DNA of 11,434 nucleotides from positions 1-11,434 of the forward strand of contig RFIY01000208.1 in assembly GCA_003695505.1 (NCBI GenBank), given 5' to 3'. How positions within the stretch are numbered: position 1 is the stretch's first letter; every line of letters begins with the position of its first letter. Made by a program: the position numbers and the translations under genes. The notes below the pieces were generated by a model. The model did no database searches, was not told where the DNA came from, and saw nothing but the letters and a program-made list of their open reading frames with translations. Below, piece by piece: positions 6,038 to 11,434 of this stretch. The DNA is from Candidatus Dadabacteria bacterium (GTDB lineage: Bacteria; J088).

Positions 6038-7255
6038 GTGCGCGCGATTGCATTCGACCGTTCCATTCCGCGGATTGCGCTGACCCAACTTTGTCAGCGG
6101 TTCTGGGATGGTGCCGTATTTTCGAAAATTTCTCCGACCCGGCTGCATGATCTGCCGGAACCGGAACTGCCGGGGCCACGCGGTATCCGCGTGCGCAATC
6201 GCGTCTGCGGCATCTGTGCGAGCGATCTGCACCTGTTATTCGTTGACATCGATCCGCGCGTGCACCCTGCGGCCCTGCCCGGCTCCGACCGCATCTGGCT
6301 CGGTCACGAAGTGTGCAGCGAAGTTACCGAGGTTGGTCCGGCGACAGAAGGGCTGAGGCCCGGAGACCGCGTGTTGATGAAATCGCGATTTCTCGGGCCG
6401 ACCTGCGACAGTCAGGACCTCTCGCCCCGTTGCCGCCACTGCGAGGCTGGCAACTACTGTCTTTGCGAAAACCGCGCGCTTGGCCTTGGTCAGCCGGGGG
6501 TTGGCGGGGGCTGGGGCGACGGTTACACCTGCCACGAATCCGAAGTCTGGAAGGCGCCTGACGGCCTTGGCGATGACCAGGTCGCGCTGATTGAGCCACT
6601 GGCGTGCGGCGTGCGCGCCGTGTTGCGGCGGCGGCCGCGCGCAGGGGAACGCGCCCTGGTCATCGGCTGCGGGATGATCGGCCTGGGTACCATCGCGGCC
6701 CTGCGCGCGATCGAGCCGGACGCGACGGTATATGCGGCCGCGCGTTATCCGCATCAGCAGGAGCGTGCCCGCCGCTACGGCGCCGTCATTGTGGATGGAG
6801 GTCTGTTCGATGCCGCGGAGGCGCTGACGGGCGCGCGTCACTACCGTGGTCCGTTCGGCAACGAGACGCTGCTCGGTGGTTTCGACGTGATCTACGATTG
6901 CGTGGGCAACGATCACACGATTGGTCAGGCATTGCGCCTGGCGCGATCGGGTGGCGCGGTCGTGCTGGTCGGCGTGCATCTGAAACCGGTCAAGGTCGAC
7001 CTGACACCGGTCTGGCACGAGGAGGTCGATCTGATCGGCGAAATTGCCCATGGCGCAGAGGACTGGAACGGGCAACGGATCTCGACGTTTGATCTGACCG
7101 CCGATCTGATCGCGCAAGGCCGGCTCGACACGAGCGACCTGATCACGCATCGGTTTCCGCTGGACCAGTGGCCGGACGCGGTCGCCACCGCCGTCGACAA
7201 ACGTTCCGGTGCGATTCGCGTGGTCTTCGACTACGCTGAAGCTGGAGGATTCTGA
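6038..7255 (+). CDS. Zinc-type MDR (medium-chain) alcohol dehydrogenase-like oxidoreductase
   Basis: 405 aa. The N-terminal GroES-like catalytic domain (about 1-185) has C60 in CGICASDLH and H90-E91 in LGHEV as catalytic zinc ligands, and a cysteine-rich lobe (C123, C132, C135, C141, C143) able to hold structural zinc. The Rossmann domain has ALVIGCGMIGLG (206-217, GxGxxG). Family reaction: NAD(P)-dependent alcohol/carbonyl interconversion; the substrate is unknown. The GTG start at 6038 gives MRAIAFD, the customary opening of the family. GGAGGTGAT (6029-6037), a 9-nt match to the anti-SD, abuts it with only 4 nt after GGAGG. An out-of-frame ATG at 6036 is disregarded. The C-terminus overlaps the SDR by one base. 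The pairing with an SDR suggests sequential redox steps on one metabolite. Longer than typical MDRs (about 340-370 aa) because of an extended N-terminus and a longer middle segment (about 255-280). Confidence 0.88.
   Translation: MRAIAFDRSIPRIALTQLCQRFWDGAVFSKISPTRLHDLPEPELPGPRGIRVRNRVCGICASDLHLLFVDIDPRVHPAALPGSDRIWLGHEVCSEVTEVGPATEGLRPGDRVLMKSRFLGPTCDSQDLSPRCRHCEAGNYCLCENRALGLGQPGVGGGWGDGYTCHESEVWKAPDGLGDDQVALIEPLACGVRAVLRRRPRAGERALVIGCGMIGLGTIAALRAIEPDATVYAAARYPHQQERARRYGAVIVDGGLFDAAEALTGARHYRGPFGNETLLGGFDVIYDCVGNDHTIGQALRLARSGGAVVLVGVHLKPVKVDLTPVWHEEVDLIGEIAHGAEDWNGQRISTFDLTADLIAQGRLDTSDLITHRFPLDQWPDAVATAVDKRSGAIRVVFDYAEAGGF
7244..7248 (+). promoter_or_regulatory. SD GGAGG of the SDR gene, inside the end of the MDR gene
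   Basis: GGAGG with 6 nt spacing to the ATG at 7255. The MDR stop and SDR start share one base (TGATG), a typical coupled junction. Confidence 0.7.
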
Positions 7256-7965
7256 TGGTCGTTGCACTCAAAGAACACACCTATCTGGTGACCGGAGCCT
7301 GCGGTGGACTGGGGCGGGTTGTTGCGATGCACCTTGTCGAACGCGGCGCGCGTCCGGTGTTGATCGACCGTGACCGCGAGACGTTGCGCGGACTGGCGGC
7401 TGCGCTCGGCGGCGTTCCGGCGATGGCTTGCGACCTGACCGATTTCTCTGCGGTGCAGCAACTGGTCGAGCAGGAAGTGATCCGGTTTGGCGCCGTCACC
7501 GGACTGATTCATCTGGTTGGTGGTTTCTCGGCCGCGCCTGTCGTCGATACGATTCCCGAAGACTACGATCGGTTGCTCGATCTGAACATGCGCACCCTCT
7601 ACAACATGAGCCGCGCTGTCCTGCCGTTGCTGCGCGAGCAGGGGTACGGTCTGGTGCTGGGGATCGGTGCAGGTCCGGGTCTGTTGCGCGGTACCCCGGG
7701 CATGGCGTTATATTCCGCCGCGAAGGGCGCTGCGACGCGTTTCCTCGAAGCTCTTGCGGACGAGGTGGCCAACGAGGGGATCGGCGTATCGGTCATTCAT
7801 CCGATGGGCGCCATCGACACGCCGGCGAATCGCGCCGCGATGCCCGATGCCAACCCAACGGACTGGATTGCGCCCGAAGACGTCGCGCGCGCGATCAGCT
7901 TCGCTGCGTCGCTCGCGGGACGGCGTTCGCTCGTCGAGATCCCCGTCTGGCCTCCGGCGCGATGA
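7255..7965 (+). CDS. Short-chain dehydrogenase/reductase (SDR), catalytic Ser replaced by Gly
   Basis: 236 aa classical-length SDR. Cofactor motif TGACGGLG (13-20); D38 at the end of beta-2 (VLIDRD) favours NAD(H) over NADP(H). N111 (DLNMRTLYN) and the YSAAK active site (Y153, K157) are present. The catalytic Ser normally 13 residues before Tyr is Gly here (G140, in GIGAGPGLLRG), and the usual NNAG is HLVGG (86-90). The enzyme may use another residue, tolerate the loss, or bind rather than reduce. The C-terminal segment (IHPMGAIDTPANR then PTDWIAPEDVA) follows the standard SDR layout. Downstream of and coupled to the MDR gene. Next to an SPT-like gene a ketosphinganine-reductase-type role is conceivable but unproven, since the SDR family is too broad to infer substrate. 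Confidence 0.9.
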   Translation: MVVALKEHTYLVTGACGGLGRVVAMHLVERGARPVLIDRDRETLRGLAAALGGVPAMACDLTDFSAVQQLVEQEVIRFGAVTGLIHLVGGFSAAPVVDTIPEDYDRLLDLNMRTLYNMSRAVLPLLREQGYGLVLGIGAGPGLLRGTPGMALYSAAKGAATRFLEALADEVANEGIGVSVIHPMGAIDTPANRAAMPDANPTDWIAPEDVARAISFAASLAGRRSLVEIPVWPPAR

Positions 7966-7972
7966 CCTGAAG

Positions 7973-8428
7973 GTGCGAGGTTTCAATTTCAGTTCTCTGA
8001 TCATCGCGGTCATCGTTGTCTGGACCGTCGTGCGCCATTTCGTGCAAGCCCGTCGGCAGTGGCGCCGGTTGATTGCGGCATGGGGGAAGGCACGCAGCTC
8101 GACCGCGGCGGGGCGGCATGTCGGCGGCGGTCTGATCGCCGTCGATGATGCCGTACTCGGGCCATGGTTCCTGTTTGTCGTGACGCCGCGTGGCTTGCGC
8201 GTGCAGGGGCGGGGTCCGTTGCAGGCGATGTTCGCGCCCGTGCTGGTGCCCTGGTCCCGAATGGAAGTGCGGCGCTATGTCCGGTTGCCGTTTGGGCGGG
8301 GCTATGAAGTGCTTGCCGATCCCGAGCGTACGCCGGGAGAACCGCTGCATCTGTTCCTGCCCGACAGGGTCGTGCGCGCGGCCCGCGTGTTTCTCGAAAT
8401 TCCTGAATCGGAGCAGCCGGATCGATGA
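7973..8428 (+). CDS. Small membrane-anchored protein of unknown function
   Basis: About 151 aa from a GTG at 7973, which leaves 7 nt after the SDR stop. No good SD is visible, so the start is uncertain, but an earlier start would run deep into the SDR gene. One N-terminal membrane segment (about residues 7-24, SSLIIAVIVVWTVVRHFV), then a basic stretch (RRQWRRL) that should remain cytosolic. The rest looks like a small beta-rich domain: WFLFVVTPRGLRVQG, VLVPWSRMEVRRY, YEVLADPE and a final helix (DRVVRAARVFLE). That strand-strand-helix order and the 'VPWSRM' turn recall bacterial PH-like domains; this is a weak fold impression only. It overlaps the next gene by 4 nt (ATGA). I do not recognise a family. 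Confidence 0.7.
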   Translation: MRGFNFSSLIIAVIVVWTVVRHFVQARRQWRRLIAAWGKARSSTAAGRHVGGGLIAVDDAVLGPWFLFVVTPRGLRVQGRGPLQAMFAPVLVPWSRMEVRRYVRLPFGRGYEVLADPERTPGEPLHLFLPDRVVRAARVFLEIPESEQPDR

Positions 8429-8901
8429 GCCGCTGGCTCCTGCTCATATCGTTGCTGTCCGTCGCCGCGGTCTCGCGTGATCAGGTCAGTCGGCGAATCG
8501 AGGCGGATCAACCGCTGCTACAACTGTGCTACGAAAGTGTGCTGGCGGTCGATCCTGAGCTGGAGGGCCGTGCACTGGTACGGTTCGACATCGGACGCGA
8601 TGGCCGCGTCGCGCAGGTGGGGGTTACCGGCCCGGCGGCCGATCCGGCCCTGACCGCCTGTGTCGCGGATCTGGTTGGGCAATGGCGTTTCAAGCCTCAG
8701 GACGAACCGACAACAGTTGAGCTGCCACTGCGATTTCGTCCGAAAACGGCTTCGGCGACACCGCGCCCCGCCGAACCCATGTCGCCGCACACCGTCCTGT
8801 TGTTGCTCGCACTGCTGGCCATCGTCCTTGTCATGCTGCTTGTCAGGATCGCCGCCACAGGCGGCGAACATCCAGACCCACCTGATAGAACAGGGGAATG
8901 A
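8425..8901 (+). CDS. Exported TonB/AgmX-like domain protein with C-terminal membrane helix
   Basis: 158 aa. Signal-like N-terminus (residues 1-16, MSRWLLLISLLSVAAV), then a domain at about 28-106 resembling the TonB C-terminal or AgmX/PglI-type domain: LLQLCYESVL, GRALVRFDIGRDGRVAQVGV, DPALTACVADLVGQWRFKP and VELPLRF. C35 and C79 sit where this domain family often has a paired cysteine. A Pro-rich linker leads to a hydrophobic helix (about 123-143) and a short polar tail. The domain is therefore probably periplasmic and held by the C-terminal helix, the reverse of TonB, whose anchor is N-terminal. No ExbB or ExbD is nearby. ATG at 8425 overlaps the previous stop (ATGA) with a distant GGAG (8410-8413). 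The last 59 bp overlap the convergent RND gene. Function unknown. Confidence 0.75.
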   Translation: MSRWLLLISLLSVAAVSRDQVSRRIEADQPLLQLCYESVLAVDPELEGRALVRFDIGRDGRVAQVGVTGPAADPALTACVADLVGQWRFKPQDEPTTVELPLRFRPKTASATPRPAEPMSPHTVLLLLALLAIVLVMLLVRIAATGGEHPDPPDRTGE

Positions 8902-11434
8902 ATAGCAGCACGGAAGTCGTGCCTGCCAGCAGCCCCCACATCATCGACGTTACCATCGGCGAAATGAACGCATCGGCGCCGCCGATCAGGCCATAGGCGG
9001 TCGGGAACAGGCCAACCACCGTCGTAGCGGTCGTCAACACGATCGGACGCAGCCGCTCCACGGCACCTTCGATGATCACCTTGACACCTTCCGTGTCGTC
9101 CTCTTTGCGATTGATCAGGTCGACCATGATCAGCGAATCGTTGACGACGACGCCCGCCATGCCGAGCATGCCCATCAGCGCGAACAGGCTCAGTGGATCA
9201 CCGGAAAGACTGAATACAATCAGGACGCCGACCACACCGAACGGAATCGCCAGGATGACCATGAATGGTTGAAACATGGAATTGAACACGACCGTCAACA
9301 GCACCCAGATTGCGACGACGGTCAGCGCGAGATTGATCTTCATCCGTGATAGCTGTTCGACGCTCTTGCGGGCCTGGCCGCCGATTTCTCCGCGCACGTC
9401 CGGCCAGCGTTCCTGCATCTGGGCCAACAGGTTCTCGATCACCGGGTACATACTTGCGGGGGATGTGACTTCCAGGTCAAGATTGCCCCGTAGCCGGTTC
9501 GTCCGATCCCCGTTGTCGTGATAGATCGTGCGTGGCTCGACGACGGATTCACTGTGGCTGACCGAATCGAGGGGTACAGCGTGGCCAAAGCGCGACGTCA
9601 GCAACAGGCCTCGCGTCGGGTTCCGAGGATCAAGGCGTTCAGGGTCGACGCGGACCCGGATCGGAATGCGTTCATCCGGCGTGTTCAGCCACGCGGCAAT
9701 GGTGCCATCGACAGCGGTCCGCATCGTCGCGGCGATCTGGGCAGGCGTGATACCAGCGGCCGCGGCGCGGGCCAGGTCAGGCTGCAGCCGCAGGGCCGGT
9801 TCGCTCCGCTCGGCGTCGCTATCGATGTCGGTGACGCCGAGTTCGTCCAGCCGCTGGCGGAGCCAGTCCAGCGCGTCATTTCGCGCCGCATTGTCATTGC
9901 TGATGACGCGAACCTCGACTGGCCGACCGACGGGCGGCCCACCGCTTTCGATGTGTACGGAAAGCTCGGTAATGGCGGTGTCTGTCGCCGCCTTCCAGGC
10001 GTCGAGCAACCGCTCGCGCACATCCGTCGCGCTGGTTGTGCGCTGTTGGGCAGGCGTCAGAACCAGTTTGGCAAAAAATGCGTTACTTGCCTGCACCCAG
10101 CCATCGGGATCCCGCCCGGCGACCGTCTTGTACGAATGGACGACGCCGGCCGGGAGCTGCTCGATCCAGTGCTCGAGCGGCGCCATCGCCTTCGCGGTGT
10201 CTTCGAGAGACGTACCATCCGCGGTCTTGCCGTAGATCCAGACCTCCCAGGCCTGGTCGAGTGGGTACATGACAAAGCGCACATGCTCGGCGCCCCAGAT
10301 CGCCAGCGCCGCGAAACCGGCCAGCACGGCGGCAAACAGCGCGTAGCGCCAGCGCAGCGCCACTGTCAATGCACGCCGGTAGATGCGCTCCAGATGATCC
10401 ATCCAGCGCGCGCCTGGTGGACGCCGCGAATCTGCCGTTGGCCCGGCGTGCGCAATGTGGGCAGGAAGAATCGTCGTTGCTTCCAGCAGGCTCGATGCGA
10501 GCATCAGCATGACGATCGCCGGTATCTCGGCGGCAAACTTACCCTCGACGCCAGGGATGAACCAGATCGGGATAAACGCAATGATCGTTGTCAGAATGGT
10601 TGCGGTGACGGGTCCGATCACTGCAAATAGTCCGTCTTCGACGGCCTGACGCAGCGGCGTTCCTGATTCGATCCGCCGATAGATGCTCTCGGCGACGATG
10701 ATCGCATCATCGACGATCATCCCGAGGACGATGATCAGGCCACAAAGGCTGATGCTGTTCAATGTGATGCCGGTCCACGGCAGGATGACGGTCGTCAGTG
10801 CGATTGAAAAAGGAATGCCGAGCGCCGTCCAGAACGCGATGCGCCGGTCGAGAAACAGGAAAAGGATCAACAGGACCAGGGCGAAGCCCGCGGCGGCATT
10901 GTCGCGAAGGATGCGCAGGCGCGTGCGCGTCTCGATCGACGCGTCGTATGTCGACGTGAAGCGAACCGTGGGGGGGGCCGTCTCCAGCCAGTCGTGGACG
11001 GTCTGATTGACTGACTCGATCGTACGGATGACGTCGGCCTGGCGCCGCTTGGTGATCCACAGCGACACCCCGTCGTGACCGCTGAAACGGACAATCTCCG
11101 TATCGTTCGGAAATCGTTCCATGACGCGGCCAACATCCCGGATGCGCAGTGGAGGGCGGCCCGGCTGGGCGCGGACGACGATCCCGCCGATGTCGTCGGG
11201 TGTGGCCGGTTCGTGCACGACCATGACGAGCGTTTCGTGGCCGGCGTCCTGAACCTTCCCGGCGCCAACGCGGACGAATGCGGCCGCGACGGCCTGGCGC
11301 ACGGCGTCTAGCGGCAGGTCGAGCGCGGCCAGCCGTTTCGGGTCGAGCTCGACGGACAACTCACGGTTCTCGAGTCCGCTGTCAAAGACCTGTCCGACAT
11401 CCGGCAACCGTTCCAGGCGGCGTCTCAGTTGACG
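8843..11434 (-). CDS. RND efflux permease (HAE-1/AcrB family), 5' end outside window
   Basis: Inner-membrane, proton-driven drug or amphiphile exporter that works with a periplasmic adaptor and outer-membrane channel; neither partner is visible. 863 codons precede the stop. The frame stays open to the right edge, so roughly the first 170-180 residues of an approximately 1040-aa pump are missing. Seen: the first porter domain's end (VFDSGLENRELSVELDPKR, written here in parts), the TM2-TM6 block with GMIVDDAIIVAES (proton-relay Asp pair at 10706-10711), the second periplasmic half, and the TM8-TM12 block including GVVVNDSLIMVD, where AcrB has the relay Lys-Asn in TM10 and this protein has Asn-Asp (9137-9142), a variant seen in many HAE-1 pumps. 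Ends LWRRS at 8843. Substrate unknown. Convergent with and overlapping the TonB-like gene. Confidence 0.95.
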   Translation of the reverse strand, partial: RQLRRRLERLPDVGQVFDSGLENRELSVELDPKRLAALDLPLDAVRQAVAAAFVRVGAGKVQDAGHETLVMVVHEPATPDDIGGIVVRAQPGRPPLRIRDVGRVMERFPNDTEIVRFSGHDGVSLWITKRRQADVIRTIESVNQTVHDWLETAPPTVRFTSTYDASIETRTRLRILRDNAAAGFALVLLILFLFLDRRIAFWTALGIPFSIALTTVILPWTGITLNSISLCGLIIVLGMIVDDAIIVAESIYRRIESGTPLRQAVEDGLFAVIGPVTATILTTIIAFIPIWFIPGVEGKFAAEIPAIVMLMLASSLLEATTILPAHIAHAGPTADSRRPPGARWMDHLERIYRRALTVALRWRYALFAAVLAGFAALAIWGAEHVRFVMYPLDQAWEVWIYGKTADGTSLEDTAKAMAPLEHWIEQLPAGVVHSYKTVAGRDPDGWVQASNAFFAKLVLTPAQQRTTSATDVRERLLDAWKAATDTAITELSVHIESGGPPVGRPVEVRVISNDNAARNDALDWLRQRLDELGVTDIDSDAERSEPALRLQPDLARAAAAGITPAQIAATMRTAVDGTIAAWLNTPDERIPIRVRVDPERLDPRNPTRGLLLTSRFGHAVPLDSVSHSESVVEPRTIYHDNGDRTNRLRGNLDLEVTSPASMYPVIENLLAQMQERWPDVRGEIGGQARKSVEQLSRMKINLALTVVAIWVLLTVVFNSMFQPFMVILAIPFGVVGVLIVFSLSGDPLSLFALMGMLGMAGVVVNDSLIMVDLINRKEDDTEGVKVIIEGAVERLRPIVLTTATTVVGLFPTAYGLIGGADAFISPMVTSMMWGLLAGTTSVLLFIPLFYQVGLDVRRLWRRS
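8849..8867. repeat. Perfect 8-bp hairpin in the convergent gene overlap
   Basis: TCGCCGCC (8849-8856), loop ACA, GGCGGCGA (8860-8867). Fully symmetric, it lies within both reading frames, 4-24 bp upstream of the RND stop. There is no T-run on either side, so it is not a textbook terminator. It could still stabilise both 3' ends or mark a bidirectional stop aided by Rho. Confidence 0.5.

Noticed and set aside
6236-7267. 343-codon open frame antisense to the MDR gene
   Set aside because: No motifs; the sense frame has zinc and Rossmann motifs in the right order.
7667-7972. Long upstream extension of the small membrane protein into the SDR gene
   Set aside because: Would give 101 Arg-rich residues in the SDR's alternative frame; the plausible start is the GTG at 7973.
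9518-10630. 370-codon open frame antisense to the RND gene
   Set aside because: Composition typical of a reverse-frame shadow and entirely inside a clear RND coding region.
10970-10977. Run of eight G as a phase-variation tract in the RND gene
   Set aside because: The reading frame is intact through it, and a single eight-base run in a GC-rich gene is weak evidence for switching; it is worth remembering only as an error-prone spot.
11405-11407. TTG as the start of the RND gene
   Set aside because: The frame stays open to the window edge and the protein opens in mid porter domain, so the true start is outside.

Overview
The window looks like chromosomal DNA of a GC-rich proteobacterium, most likely a gammaproteobacterium. 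The pointers are an MtgA-type transglycosylase, a YjbQ protein, an HAE-1-type RND pump, strong Shine-Dalgarno (SD) sites complementary to the usual 16S tail, and GC-rich third codon positions. This is inference; no rRNA or other taxonomic marker is present. Coding density is very high: no stretch over 200 bp lacks a gene, and I see no tRNA, rRNA, insertion sequence or CRISPR array.

Layout: three blocks. (1) A leftward block reads from 3743 to the left edge: a GNAT-nitrilase fusion, an orphan E2/CAT-fold protein, YjbQ, and an MtgA-type peptidoglycan transglycosylase cut by the window start. Gaps are 12, 5 and 5 nt, so this is almost certainly one operon. (2) A divergent rightward block runs from 3932 to 8901: a serine-palmitoyltransferase-like alpha-oxoamine synthase, a MenH-like alpha/beta hydrolase (49-nt overlap with the synthase), then after 91 bp a zinc-type MDR dehydrogenase, an SDR (1-nt overlap), a small membrane-anchored unknown, and a TonB/AgmX-like domain protein (4-nt overlap). 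(3) A leftward RND transporter gene enters from the right edge and converges on block 2; the two tails overlap by 59 bp, with a perfect hairpin inside the overlap.

The divergent centre (3744-3931) holds a plausible sigma70 promoter for the synthase and a 17-bp inverted repeat that could be a shared operator.

Best candidate for an undescribed system: the divergent cluster of an SPT-like synthase, two oxidoreductases (one SDR lacking the usual catalytic Ser), a MenH-like hydrolase, a GNAT-nitrilase fusion and a CAT-fold protein whose catalytic His is replaced by Glu. Together these could form and modify an acylated alpha-amino-ketone or amino-alcohol, that is, a sphingoid-type lipid or small amphiphile. 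The reaction types are family knowledge. That they form one pathway is inference from gene neighbourhood only.
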